DNA of 64,000 nt from CAWDMN01 sp963803155 (GCA_963803155.1 CAWDMN010000027.1:62001-126000); one strand, 5' to 3'; shown: positions 47,282 through 57,492, counted from the stretch's first letter. Notes: generated by a model from the letters alone, not told the origin. Made by a program: numbers and translations.

Positions 47282-50062
47282 TTATTTCTTGGTTTTTTTA
47301 GTGGACTTTTTGTCCTTGAGAGCTGCTTTCTTTGAGCTGACTTTTGCCGCAGTTAATTCCTTAAGGGCCGCACGTGCTGCAGCCAATCTGGCGATTGGAA
47401 CACGGAATGGAGAACAGCTGACGTAGTTTTGGCCAATCTTATGGCAGAATTCCACTGAACTGGGCTCTCCACCATGCTCACCGCAAATGCCAACCTTCAA
47501 GTCTGGACGAACAGCACGGCCTTCTTCAACCGCAATCTTCATCAGCCTACCCACGCCATCTTGATCTACAGCCTCAAACGGATCCTTGGCATAGATTTCC
47601 ATTTCAACATAAGGAAGCAGGAAACGACCGGCGTCGTCGCGGCTGACACCCAAGCAAGTCTGAGTCAAGTCATTGGTGCCAAAGCTAAAGAATTCTGCAT
47701 GTTCTGCAATTTCTCCAGCCGTCAAGGCGCCGCGCGGAACCTCTATCATGGTTCCAACCTTATAGTTGAATTTCACTTTGGTTTCTTTCATCACCTGTTC
47801 AGCTACCGAGCGAACGATTTTTTCCTGATGGACGAATTCTTTCCAATTTCCAACCAGCGGAATCATCACTTCAGGTTCAGCCTTCACACCTTTTTTGCGA
47901 ACGAGCGCAGCTGCTTCGAAAATTGCCCGAGCTTGCATTTCGGTAATCTCAGGGAAGATAATCCCCAGTCGGCATCCACGAAAACCAAGCATTGGATTGA
48001 ATTCATGGAGTGAAGAAACGCGTTGAGCCACTTTTTCATAGGAAATACCCATCTGAGCGGCCAGCTCTTTTTGCTGTTTTTCTTCATGAGGCACGAATTC
48101 ATGCAGAGGAGGATCGATGGTCCGAATGGTGACCGGCCGGGCATCCATGGCCAAGAAGATTCCTTCAAAGTCCTTCCGCTGCAGAGGCAACAATTTCGCC
48201 AGCGCGGACTTCCGAACTTCTACTGTGTCAGCCAAGATCATTTCACGCATGGGTCCGATTTTGCCTTCGCCAAAGAACATGTGCTCAGTGCGGCAAAGCC
48301 CGATTCCTTCTGCTCCGAAAGCGATAGCGGTTTGCGCTTGATCTGGCTGATCCGCATTGGTGCGGATGTTGAGACGACGATACTTGTCTGCCCAACTCAT
48401 CAGTTTCGTGTAAAGCTGGTATACTGGAGCATCTTTCGGGTTCAGGGACTTTTCAACCAGCACTTGAAGAACTTCAGATGGTTTAGTGGTCAATTCTCCC
48501 TGCAACACTTCGCCCGTAGTACCGTCGATGGAAATATAATCCCCTTCTTTGACCACTTTTCCCCCAACGGACATTTTGTGATTCACATAATCAATCTCAA
48601 GAGTTGAACAACCTGCCACGCAGACTTTGCCCATCTGGCGGGCAACCAGCGCGGCATGAGAGGTCATGCCCCCACGAGCCGTCAGGATACCTTCAGCGGC
48701 AGCCATGCCACGGATATCTTCAGGAGAGGTTTCCAGCCGGGTCAGGATAACGCGTTCGCCGCGGCTCTTCCACTCTTCAGCATCAGGGGCATTGAACACA
48801 ATTCGGCCACAGGCAGCACCAGGACCAGCATTCAATCCTTTCGCCAATAAGGCTCCGCTGGCAATAGCCTTCTTCTTGGCGGCAGGATCAAAAATCGGAC
48901 GCAAAAGTTGGTTTAGCTGTTCCGGCTCCACCCGCATCAAGGCTTCTTGTTCCGTAATCAACTTCTCTTTCACCATATCTACGGCGATTTTAATGGCGGC
49001 AAACGCCGTTCGTTTGCCCACACGGCACTGAAGCATGTAAAGGACACCTTGCTGAATCGTGAATTCAACGTCCAGCATGTCTCGGTAATGTTTTTCCAGA
49101 ATCTTGCGGACATTATCCAACTCTCTATAAAGTCTTGGATTGTCTTTCTTCAAATCCGCAATGGGCTGAGGAGTGCGGGCACCCGAGACGACATCCTCAC
49201 CTTGCGCATTGAATAGGTATTCTCCATAAAAGATGTTCTCACCTGAAGCGGCATCGCGCGTGAAAGCTACGCCGGATCCTGAGTCATTTCCCATATTCCC
49301 GAAAACCATTGCCTGCACGTTGACGGCGGTTCCCCACCAGGAGGGAATCTCATTCATCTTCCGGTAGGCAATCGCGCGGTCATTCATCCAGGAACCGAAA
49401 ACAGCGCCAATGGCCCCCCACATTTGTTTCTTGGGATCGGTGGGGAATTCCACATTTAGCCGCTTCTTAATGGCTGCTTTAAATTTGACAACCAGATCCT
49501 TTAGATCTTCAGTGGTCAAATCAGTGTCCAACTTAATGCCTTTTTCTTCTTTCTTGGCTTCAATAATTTCTTCAAAAGGATCAATCTCATCCTTATGTTG
49601 CGGCTTTAACCCGAGTACGACGTCACCGTACATTTGGACGAAACGACGATAAGAATCCCAGGCAAATCGCTCATTTCCCGTTTTGGCGATCAGCCCTTGC
49701 ACCGTCACATCATTCAATCCAAGATTCAAGATAGTATCCATCATACCAGGCATCGAGGCCCGGGCACCGGAACGGACAGAAACTAATAGCGGATTCTTAG
49801 GGTCGCCAAATTTCATCCCCACCGCTTTTTCCATTTTACGCAAAGCGGATTCCACTTCCGCTTCCAACTCTTTGGGATACTTCCTTTTGTTGTCGTAGTA
49901 GTAGGTGCAGACTTCGGTGGAAATGGTGAATCCTGGGGGAACCGGCAATCCAATGTTGGTCATTTCAGCCAAATTGGCGCCTTTCCCTCCCAAGAGCGCT
50001 TTCATTTCAGCAGCGCCTTCAGCTTTTCCTTTCCCGAAAAAAAAGACATACTTTTTAGCCAT
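47282..50062 (-). CDS. ppdK: Pyruvate, phosphate dikinase
   Basis: Interconverts pyruvate + ATP + phosphate with phosphoenolpyruvate + AMP + PPi. The 926-residue protein has the full plan: N-terminal ATP-grasp (LLGGKGANLAEMTNIGLPVP), the phosphohistidine swivel domain with GGMTSHAALVARQMGKVCVA, and the C-terminal PEP/pyruvate barrel (GLCRTEHMFF, NPMLGFRGCRLGI, SFGTNDLTQTCLGVSRDD). The tail is lysine-rich (KKAALKDKKSTKKTKK), an extension seen in some members. An AAGGAG site precedes the ATG at 50062. It has its own strong terminator. With the PPi-using phosphofructokinase next door it suggests PPi-linked glycolysis or gluconeogenesis. Confidence 0.97.
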   Translation of the reverse strand: MAKKYVFFFGKGKAEGAAEMKALLGGKGANLAEMTNIGLPVPPGFTISTEVCTYYYDNKRKYPKELEAEVESALRKMEKAVGMKFGDPKNPLLVSVRSGARASMPGMMDTILNLGLNDVTVQGLIAKTGNERFAWDSYRRFVQMYGDVVLGLKPQHKDEIDPFEEIIEAKKEEKGIKLDTDLTTEDLKDLVVKFKAAIKKRLNVEFPTDPKKQMWGAIGAVFGSWMNDRAIAYRKMNEIPSWWGTAVNVQAMVFGNMGNDSGSGVAFTRDAASGENIFYGEYLFNAQGEDVVSGARTPQPIADLKKDNPRLYRELDNVRKILEKHYRDMLDVEFTIQQGVLYMLQCRVGKRTAFAAIKIAVDMVKEKLITEQEALMRVEPEQLNQLLRPIFDPAAKKKAIASGALLAKGLNAGPGAACGRIVFNAPDAEEWKSRGERVILTRLETSPEDIRGMAAAEGILTARGGMTSHAALVARQMGKVCVAGCSTLEIDYVNHKMSVGGKVVKEGDYISIDGTTGEVLQGELTTKPSEVLQVLVEKSLNPKDAPVYQLYTKLMSWADKYRRLNIRTNADQPDQAQTAIAFGAEGIGLCRTEHMFFGEGKIGPMREMILADTVEVRKSALAKLLPLQRKDFEGIFLAMDARPVTIRTIDPPLHEFVPHEEKQQKELAAQMGISYEKVAQRVSSLHEFNPMLGFRGCRLGIIFPEITEMQARAIFEAAALVRKKGVKAEPEVMIPLVGNWKEFVHQEKIVRSVAEQVMKETKVKFNYKVGTMIEVPRGALTAGEIAEHAEFFSFGTNDLTQTCLGVSRDDAGRFLLPYVEMEIYAKDPFEAVDQDGVGRLMKIAVEEGRAVRPDLKVGICGEHGGEPSSVEFCHKIGQNYVSCSPFRVPIARLAAARAALKELTAAKVSSKKAALKDKKSTKKTKK

Positions 50063-50223
50063 ACTGCCACACTCTCCTTGATAAATGTAATGATTGTTTA
50101 CAAGCGGTCATTGAAAATTCAGACCACCTGTCTTCCAATACAGCAGCCTCCTTAATGACAAAGCAACGACCATTCTGATTTTTCAGATCCAACTTTCTAT
50201 GCAAGCTCCCTTTCCTCAAAGAG

Positions 50224-50239
50224 GTCGACGCGCCGACAT
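50224..50239. repeat. 16-bp repeat, copy 1 (end of glyS)
   Basis: GTCGACGCGCCGACAT, an imperfect palindrome ending at the glyS stop codon; an identical copy lies at 54015-54030 upstream of recO. Confidence 0.5.
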
Positions 50240-52329
50240 CAAGAAACTACCATTTCTGAAATGTCGGCAACTCCCAAAAAAAGTTTCCACAAATATCCCA
50301 ATAGACTCAACCGGTTTTTTTGGATTTCAGGATCCTCAGCCATGACTAGGACTTTATCAAAAAACAGGTCAACTTCCGGACGCAATGAAGCCATCAATTC
50401 AAAAATCGCTTTATATTCATTCTTCTTCCGCAACCGAAAAATTCGAGGGGCAACCTTCACAATAGCCACATGCAGTCCTTTTTCTTCAACTTCTTGAAGC
50501 AATTCCGGTCTTATCGAAAATTCCGAGTCCTCTGTTAATCCAGCTTTCACGATAATGTTCTTGATCCGCTTAAAACTGGCTGCCAGGCTGCGGAAATCAT
50601 CGCTGCCACGCATTTGCGCCAAAGCTTGTAGCCGATGATGACAATCATAGGGATCATCCATTCCAGCTTCCACTGCAGCGTTGATCTCGTCGTAGTTAAA
50701 TCCCTTTTCTTTGAATACGTATTTTAACCGATCCTTAACAAATGGTTCAAGTTGTTTCCAAGTTTCTTTCCAAGAGATTTCCGCAGTCTTTCGATAATTT
50801 AAATAAGCAGCATTAGCAATTTTTTCTAATGAGATACTAAGCGAATGTTCCAGTATTACTTTAATAATTCCTTGAGTTTGTCGTCGAATGGCAAAAGGAT
50901 CCCCAGATCCCGTCGGCATTTGTCCAATCGAACAGGCACCTACGATGGAATCCATTTTATCTGCAATGGACAAAATAGCTCCGGCAATACTCCTGGGAGC
51001 TTGATCTTCTAAAGAGACCGGCCGATAGTGATCATAGATCGCTTCGGCTACTTCAAAAGGCAATCCCTGCTTTTTACAGTAGAGTCCCCCCATAATTCCC
51101 TGTAGATCAGTGAACTCCCGAACCATGTCGGTAGTCAAATCAACTTTGCAGAGTGACGCAGCTTGATTCAGCACGGGAATTAAATCTCTCCGCTTGACTA
51201 TACCCGCAATTACCCGCCCTAATTTAGCGATACGCAAGCTCTTATCGTGCATTGATCCCAGTTTGGCTTGGAAGACAATTCCCTTCAAAGCTTCTCTGCG
51301 CTCCATTAACGGATGTTGATTGTCAACATTCCAAAAGAATCGCGCATCTGCCAGCCGAGCCTTCAAAACCCGCTCGTGGCCAGCCATGATTAGTTTATGA
51401 TGTTCCGGCTTTGAATCCACCACAGCCAAAAAGTTCGGTAGAAGGTTCCCATTCGAATCTTGAAGAGAAAAGTATTTTTGATGCTCACGCATCACTGTGA
51501 TCAATACCTCTCTCGGCACATCAAGAAAACTAGAATCGAATTGTCCACAGATGACGGAAGGATATTCATTAAGATACGTTACGATTTCCAAGAGAGCTTC
51601 ATCAGATATCAAGCTGGCTTGTATCCCTGCAGCTTTGGAGAGCAGCGCAGAAGAGATAATCCGCTTGCGTTCAGAGGGATCACATATGACATTATTGTTT
51701 AATAATAATTCTTTATATTCTTGATAATTAGTGATGTTAAATTTTCGATTATTAGTTAATATCCGATGTCCAAAGCTATGGTTGGAAGAGTGAATGTCAG
51801 CTATTTGAATGGACAACGATTCTCCATTCAAGAGCGCCACTATCCAGCGAATGGGACGAACAAAATGAAATTCAGAAGATTCCCAAATCATGTTCTTTGG
51901 GAAATCAAGATTCTTCAACCATAGAGGAATCAATTCAATCAAAATCTCGCGGCTGAATCGACCCGTGGTTGATTTTTCAAATCCAAGGTACTCTCCTTTT
52001 TCAGTTTTTATCCGGGAGAGGTCAGCAAAGGACAGACCATGTTTCCGAGCAAATCCTTCGGCAGCTTTTGTTGGATTGTTTTGAGAATCAATTGCTGCCG
52101 AAACGGGCGGCCCTACGATTGTCTCCGTTTGATCGCTTTGACGCTCGCTGAGACATTCCACAACAGCCACTAAGCGCCGCAGTGTACAGAAGGACTTCAC
52201 TTCAGAAGCCTCCAACCGCTCCTGCACAAGACTACCCGCAATTAATTGCGCGAGTCTAGAGCTTGCCCCCGGCACAAATCTTGCAGGAATCTCTTCACAT
52301 CCAATTTCCAGCAAAAATTCTAATGACAA
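50239..52329 (-). CDS. glyS: Glycyl-tRNA synthetase beta subunit
   Basis: The tRNA-binding and editing-type subunit of the heterotetrameric glycyl-tRNA synthetase. The 696-residue protein begins LEFLLEIGCEEIPARFVPG and contains VGPPVSAAIDSQNNPTKAAE, the HD-type region (DKSLRIAKLGRVI, VDLTTDMVREFTDLQGIMGG), ILSIADKMDSIVGACSIGQ with GSGDPFAIRRQTQGI, and a C-terminal anticodon-binding domain ending FFDKVLVMAEDPEIQKNRL. It follows glyQ by 40 bp in the recO-glyQ-glyS operon. Confidence 0.97.
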   Translation of the reverse strand: MSLEFLLEIGCEEIPARFVPGASSRLAQLIAGSLVQERLEASEVKSFCTLRRLVAVVECLSERQSDQTETIVGPPVSAAIDSQNNPTKAAEGFARKHGLSFADLSRIKTEKGEYLGFEKSTTGRFSREILIELIPLWLKNLDFPKNMIWESSEFHFVRPIRWIVALLNGESLSIQIADIHSSNHSFGHRILTNNRKFNITNYQEYKELLLNNNVICDPSERKRIISSALLSKAAGIQASLISDEALLEIVTYLNEYPSVICGQFDSSFLDVPREVLITVMREHQKYFSLQDSNGNLLPNFLAVVDSKPEHHKLIMAGHERVLKARLADARFFWNVDNQHPLMERREALKGIVFQAKLGSMHDKSLRIAKLGRVIAGIVKRRDLIPVLNQAASLCKVDLTTDMVREFTDLQGIMGGLYCKKQGLPFEVAEAIYDHYRPVSLEDQAPRSIAGAILSIADKMDSIVGACSIGQMPTGSGDPFAIRRQTQGIIKVILEHSLSISLEKIANAAYLNYRKTAEISWKETWKQLEPFVKDRLKYVFKEKGFNYDEINAAVEAGMDDPYDCHHRLQALAQMRGSDDFRSLAASFKRIKNIIVKAGLTEDSEFSIRPELLQEVEEKGLHVAIVKVAPRIFRLRKKNEYKAIFELMASLRPEVDLFFDKVLVMAEDPEIQKNRLSLLGYLWKLFLGVADISEMVVS

Positions 52330-52369
52330 TTATATAAACTCCATACGTAGCAATATATAATCTATTACT

Positions 52370-53236
52370 TTAATTATTAACGCTCGCCGACTGATTCTTT
52401 TGATGATTTAAATATCCTCGGGCAATTTGACAGGCCAGCGTTCTCACTCTTTGAATCATTTGGGCGCGTTCCGAAACACTGATTGCCCCTCGGGCGTCAA
52501 GAACATTAAAAGTATGAGAACATTTTAAACAATAATCATAAGCGGGAAGGATCATTTTGGCATCAATCATCCGCTGTGCTTCAGATTCGTATTCTTTGAA
52601 CCACTTAAAATGAGAGGGCACGTCAGCTTTTTCAAAATTATAAGTAGAAAACTCAAATTCATCCCTATAACGAATCTGTCGATATGAAATTGTCTCACTC
52701 CAAGGAAGATCAAAACAGTTTTCGATATCGTTTAAAAACATGCAGATTCGCTCTAACCCATAAGTAATTTCCACCGAAATCGGACTTAAATCAATGCCCC
52801 CCGCTTGCTGGAAGTATGTAAATTGCGTGATTTCCAATCCATCCAGCAGGACCTGCCACCCGACTCCCCAGGCCCCCAGTGTTGGAGATTCCCAGTTATC
52901 TTCTTCAAAACGTATATCATGATCAAGCAATCGAATGCCGATTCGCTCCAGGCTCTGTAAATATAACGACTGAATATTGTTTGGTGATGGCTTGAGAATA
53001 ACCTGCAACTGATAGTGTTTTTGAACTCGATTGGGATTCTCACCGTATCGTCCGTCTGCTGGGCGCCTGCTTGGCTCCACATAGGCGACCGAATAGGGAT
53101 CAGGACCCAAAACGCGGAAAAAGGTCTCGGGATTCATTGTCCCTGCCCCCTTTTCCACATCATAGGGCATCTGAATGACACAGCCTTTTTCGCCCCAGAA
53201 TTTCAGCAATTCTAAAAATAAATTTTGAAATAACAT
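52370..53236 (-). CDS. glyQ: Glycyl-tRNA synthetase alpha subunit
   Basis: The catalytic class II subunit that forms glycyl-adenylate. At 288 residues it is of usual length, with LKFWGEKGCVIQMPYDVEKG, AGTMNPETFFRVLGPDPYSV, AYVEPSRRPADGRYGENPNR, the GWQVLLDGLEITQFTYFQQA segment and AISVSERAQMIQRVR. It starts 6 bp after recO ends, so the two are probably translationally linked. Confidence 0.98.
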   Translation of the reverse strand: MLFQNLFLELLKFWGEKGCVIQMPYDVEKGAGTMNPETFFRVLGPDPYSVAYVEPSRRPADGRYGENPNRVQKHYQLQVILKPSPNNIQSLYLQSLERIGIRLLDHDIRFEEDNWESPTLGAWGVGWQVLLDGLEITQFTYFQQAGGIDLSPISVEITYGLERICMFLNDIENCFDLPWSETISYRQIRYRDEFEFSTYNFEKADVPSHFKWFKEYESEAQRMIDAKMILPAYDYCLKCSHTFNVLDARGAISVSERAQMIQRVRTLACQIARGYLNHQKNQSASVNN

Positions 53237-53242
53237 TGAGAT

Positions 53243-53986
53243 TCAAACCTGCGAATTTAATAATTGAAGGGATTCAAAATTCCGTTCAAAACTTCTTTCA
53301 AATAGTGCGTCAATTATTTTCAATAGACTCCTCAATGTATTATCCGATTGAGGAGGCAAAAGCTTATCTAGTGGACTCTCCAAAATTTTCCTTAGAAAGC
53401 CAAACATCTCTTCCGTAAACTGAAATTCATATTGCCCTGCACATGCTTGACAACAAAAGCCCGGCCTTCTCCGATCAAAAAAGACGGGGGATTCCGCACT
53501 CAGAGCACAATTGCAATTACAGCATTGTCGGCTACCAGGAAAGAGCCCAGCTAACTTCAAATACCAAATTTCAAAATATAGACGAGCCAATGGGACTTTT
53601 TCTGGATACTGAAACGCCTCGAAAGTCAACAAAACCAGGCGGAAAATCGCATCATTTTTCTCTTGATCTGGCAATGTCTCAAAGAGAGTCTCTATCACAA
53701 GTGATAATCCAAGAAATTGCTCATACTCTTTGAGACGATGAGAAAATGAACAGAGAAGCTCGGCATTATCTATCTTCACCAGTTCGTGAATTTCCTTTTC
53801 AAAGAACAAAAGTTCTACCCAATTGGCCGTTTCAAATCGTCCCGTAAACTTGGATTTTGATCGTTGTGCCCCCTGAGCGATGCCGCGAATCTTTCCAAAA
53901 TTCCTGGAAAAAAAAATGACAATCTTATCCGAATCCCCCAAGGGGTATGATTTGAGCACTAAAGCCTGACTTTTGTGCAAACCCAA
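53243..53986 (-). CDS. recO: DNA repair protein RecO
   Basis: RecO anneals single strands and, with RecR, helps load RecA at gaps. The 247-residue protein has the N-terminal OB fold (QALVLKSYPLGDSDKIVIFF, GKIRGIAQGAQRSKSKFTGR), a helical middle and a C-terminal Cys4 zinc site (CCNCNCALSA and FCCQACAGQ). It is the first gene of the operon with glyQ and glyS, an arrangement found in several phyla. Confidence 0.93.
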   Translation of the reverse strand: MGLHKSQALVLKSYPLGDSDKIVIFFSRNFGKIRGIAQGAQRSKSKFTGRFETANWVELLFFEKEIHELVKIDNAELLCSFSHRLKEYEQFLGLSLVIETLFETLPDQEKNDAIFRLVLLTFEAFQYPEKVPLARLYFEIWYLKLAGLFPGSRQCCNCNCALSAESPVFFDRRRPGFCCQACAGQYEFQFTEEMFGFLRKILESPLDKLLPPQSDNTLRSLLKIIDALFERSFERNFESLQLLNSQV

Positions 53987-54014
53987 AGGTGCGTCTTCCT
54001 TTGGCTGGTAGCGT

Positions 54015-54030
54015 GTCGACGCGCCGACAT
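54015..54030. repeat. 16-bp repeat, copy 2 (upstream of recO)
   Basis: GTCGACGCGCCGACAT, identical to 50224-50239; here followed on the plus strand by a run of T. The two copies bracket the recO-glyQ-glyS operon. Confidence 0.5.
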
Positions 54031-54540
54031 TTTTTCAGCCAATTAAATCATCCAGCCTATGGAAAAAGATTGGCCGACCGTATCATCAGCGTAAGAATCT
54101 GGTTTGCTCCACCGCTATAATCCAGTTCCGCAGGAAAACAGCTCTGTAGCGTTTCATAAAGCAAGATTTCCGACAGCAAACAAGCTTGAAATTTTAGCAC
54201 AATTTTCATACTGAATGAAAGGACAAAATAAGCAAAATTTTGCTCCATCAACTAGTTAGAGAGCCAATATTACTCTGTACAAAGGTTGTCGTTCACGTTG
54301 AGGAACTCACATTCAAAATTCTAGGAAGGCATAGTTAAAGGAAAGAATCGAAAAAGAATTGCGACCAAAGGATTCCAAAATATGCAAATCATCTTCTGTC
54401 AGTCCCAAAAAAGGAGTGCAGATGTCCATATACTGTTTACTAAATCCTCAGAACTCCTTACCTGGCGAATTTCAATCTGAAATGAGTTTTAGACCAAGTG
54501 CAGGTTTGTGCCAGGAAACATAGCTCCACTCCATTAGGTT

Positions 54541-54896
54541 GTTCGGCCATTTAGCTGGCCGTCTCGTCGGAGATGTGGGTGGTCAGGCGTTGCATCCGGA
54601 AAACAATGTCACCGCAACCTCGTCCAAAAACTATGTGGCACGATTTTGCGATTCAGCAGGTTAGACAGTCCGGAGGTTAACGGCAAATGAATAAGAAGAA
54701 CGACATCCAACCTGGTCGTTAAGCCAGTGTCGGTCATTCCTCGCAGCACAAGCATTGCGGCACAAATTGCGCCGAGGCAACTCGGTCTGCCATCCGTGGT
54801 AGACGCGCACATGCCCGTCGACGTACAGGAACCCCGCGCTTCCGGATCTTGTTCCATCAATTCCTGCGCAGCGTCCGGCCCCATGCGCACACAGCC
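54541..54896 (-). pseudogene. Degenerate transposase remnant
   Basis: On the minus strand, pieces in shifting frames read MGPDAAQELMEQDPEA, then GFLYVDGHVRVYHGWQTEL (about 54836-54780), then PRRNLCRNACAARNDRHWLND. A YVDGHVRVYHG core followed by a LP(K/R)RxVxR-like basic segment is typical of a transposase type I recall from other genomes, but the copy has lost its frame and both ends. The family name is uncertain. Confidence 0.5.
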
Positions 54897-55952
54897 TTTA
54901 GACTGGATAATATTGAAGCTGCTCGATAGTGTTAATCCTACCAGCGCCAGATATAGCCACGCAGAAAAAAGACTTTGATGAGATCATAAAAACCTTTGGG
55001 CAACCGAAAGCAGAATGAGCATGCCGACGTAGACTAAGGACCAACAGAGCCGACAGCTGCCATAATGTGCCGTCCTAAGCCTGCTCTCTGCAGTCACGAA
55101 TTTCGAGCGAGAGGCACCGCATGCCAACGGAGGATAACTATTCTCTACGTTGCATTCGCTTTGGGCACTTCTCTAGTCATTTTTTAGTGGCACCAAAAGC
55201 CGATCCATACGGACTGTATTGTTCAAAGTGTCCAGTTTAAGGTCCAAAGTGCCTTTGCCGACGACTGGGGTTCCACCCTCGGCCAACTTATGCGCACGTT
55301 TCAGCACTTGCGGCCGCAATACACACGGTTGGCGCTGGCGGCGAGTGGAAAAATAAGCTTTCCCCCTCTCGGAACTTCTTTGCATATCACTTCGTGCGCT
55401 TTGCTTACCAAATTTAATGGATAGTTCAAAGTCAGGGAAGAATTTCCTCTTTTTAGATATTTTGGAGTCGGCATTGACCATTCTCAGAAGATTTGTTCCA
55501 CCGTGATCGACTTGAAAAAACACAAGAATTGACGGGCCTTTGCTAACGAATAGGAAGATCAGATGCACGGAATAGGATTATACTTAATGGGAATGCCTCA
55601 AAAAAGCGCTCTCGAAGAGTTATGCCTTTTGAACGTCGAATATATGTATAACAATATAAGTATAATAATATAAATATGAAATATTATATATATAAATTGC
55701 TACATTATATAATTATGTAAACCTTAAAATAATTATTTTAGTTTTATCAGACGTTCCTGTTTTTTTGGCGGGGCATATAAATGTGCGAAAAAAGTTAAAT
55801 TTTGACGGCACAATGCGGGAGACGGATCCCTTCCCCCCCCCTCGGTGCTATTGCGCGGTACCGTGCGCACAGAAAAGTGTGCCCCACATTCGGAAGAGGC
55901 CATCTCTCCTCCAATCATCTCCCACTTTTTGCCCCTTTTTGGAGATTGCCAG
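54897..55952. other. Gene-free stretch with an extremely AT-rich tract
   Basis: About 1 kb without a convincing gene. The largest frame (55173-55568, minus) is basic and matches nothing known. At about 55640-55740 the sequence is almost pure A and T, with TATA-type repeats, quite unlike its surroundings. Together with the transposase remnant this looks like an old, decayed insertion zone. Confidence 0.5.
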
Positions 55953-55981
55953 TTGACCCAATTCTCGCTCTTTGGTATGAT
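55953..55981 (+). promoter_or_regulatory. Sigma-70 promoter of the sensor kinase gene
   Basis: TTGACC (55953-55958) and TATGAT (55976-55981) are 17 bp apart, and the start codon of the kinase is 41 bp further on. Confidence 0.7.
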
Positions 55982-56022
55982 TTCGACAAACCAAATCATG
56001 TAATAATTATGAGGTATCGGCA

Positions 56023-57492
56023 ATGTTTAAGACCATTTCCCTGCCCTCGTTTTTCTCTTTCCCAAAGCCAAAATTGAGGATGCGCGTTTTCTTTTTGGTC
56101 TTGCTCTTGATCCTCATTATCTCGCTGCTCATGTCAGTTTTGTTAAGTTGGCGAGTTAGAAATATGATGTCCGAGGAAGCCAAAAGAAATGGCAGTGCCA
56201 TGGCAAGCCTTTTTGGGTCAACGATTTTGAACTATCTAAAATTTTACAATTTCCAAATGATTCAACAATATGCTGTATTGGCAAAGCAGGAAAGCCAGTT
56301 TGTTTATTTGATTGTTTATAATAAAGAAGGAATGATTGCGGCTCATACAGAGGAGCCTTGGCTTATTACCAATCAGGCGACTGGATTGGATGAATTGGCA
56401 GCCATTCGTAATGATTCCCTTTTATTTCGGGAGCTTGAATATCCAGCCACTAATTTGGTGTTCAAATCAAAAGTCTTCGATGTATTCATGCCAGTCAACA
56501 GTCGAGACCCCTTAGGCCGCTGGGGTACGGTTCGAATTGGAATTTCCCAAGACAATATGAAGCGAGAAATCCTCAAAATTCAGATTCAAATTCTTGAAAT
56601 TGCCGCTGGTTGCCTCTTAATCGGATGGTTAGGATCCAACCTGCTGGCCCTGAAAATCACCCGCCCCATTGAGCAAATTGTCCAGGATTCCAAAGTAATT
56701 GCACAGGGTGATCTGTCTCATCGAATCACAATACATACAGGGGATGAGTTGGAATATCTATCTGATAACTATAATAATATGATTTACCAGTTAAAGGTTC
56801 AGCAAGATGAAAAGATTCGGAATGAAAGGATGGCGGCGGTTGGCTTTATGGCAAATACCATAATTCATGATTGTCGAACACCGATTACGGTAATCAAGGG
56901 CTTTTCTAGCTTGATTGTAGATTTCACCTTGCCAGATGAAAAAATCAAGGAGTGTCTGAAAATGATCACTCTTGAAGTTGATCGAATGGAGAATATGTTG
57001 GATGAATTGCTTCAATTCGCCACCGATAAGAGAGTGCCGCTGCAAATTCAAAAGTCAATCGTCGACGACTTTATTCGGCATTGTCTACTGGAAATAAAAG
57101 CATTATACCATGGCACTTCTATTTCAATACTTGAGGATCTAAATTGCAATACAATGATAAATATAGATCAGGAAAAAATCAGAAGAGCTCTATTGAATAT
57201 TGCTGTCAATGCGAAGGATGCACTAAAGGGAAAGGGAAAGTTTCAAGTAAAGACTTGTGACGCTGGCGATTATGCGCAAATCGAGCTTGCAGATGATGCG
57301 GGAGGGATGTCGGAAATTGTCAGAGCACATATTTTCGATCCATTTTTTACCCAAGGAAAACGGAGCGGTTTCGGCTTGGGAATGGCAATAACAAAAAAAA
57401 TATTCGATGATCATCAAGGAGAAATTTCGATTCGCTCGGAAGAGGGAAAAGGAACCACTTTTATACTCCGTTTGCCAAAAAGCAAAACGTAG
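56023..57492 (+). CDS. Membrane sensor histidine kinase (HAMP, HisKA, HATPase_c)
   Basis: A 489-residue two-component sensor. Helix 1 (about residues 21-44) and helix 2 (about 190-212) bracket a periplasmic sensor domain of about 145 residues. A HAMP linker follows (ALKITRPIEQIVQDSKVIAQ), then the dimerisation domain with the phosphoacceptor His282 in IIHDCRTPITVIKGF, and the ATPase domain with the N box LLNIAVNAKDAL, the G1-type DDAGGMS, F box and the G2-type SGFGLGMAITKKI. The H box HDCRTP departs from the usual HELRTP. No response regulator is beside it, so it is an orphan. A clear promoter lies upstream. Confidence 0.9.
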   Translation: MFKTISLPSFFSFPKPKLRMRVFFLVLLLILIISLLMSVLLSWRVRNMMSEEAKRNGSAMASLFGSTILNYLKFYNFQMIQQYAVLAKQESQFVYLIVYNKEGMIAAHTEEPWLITNQATGLDELAAIRNDSLLFRELEYPATNLVFKSKVFDVFMPVNSRDPLGRWGTVRIGISQDNMKREILKIQIQILEIAAGCLLIGWLGSNLLALKITRPIEQIVQDSKVIAQGDLSHRITIHTGDELEYLSDNYNNMIYQLKVQQDEKIRNERMAAVGFMANTIIHDCRTPITVIKGFSSLIVDFTLPDEKIKECLKMITLEVDRMENMLDELLQFATDKRVPLQIQKSIVDDFIRHCLLEIKALYHGTSISILEDLNCNTMINIDQEKIRRALLNIAVNAKDALKGKGKFQVKTCDAGDYAQIELADDAGGMSEIVRAHIFDPFFTQGKRSGFGLGMAITKKIFDDHQGEISIRSEEGKGTTFILRLPKSKT

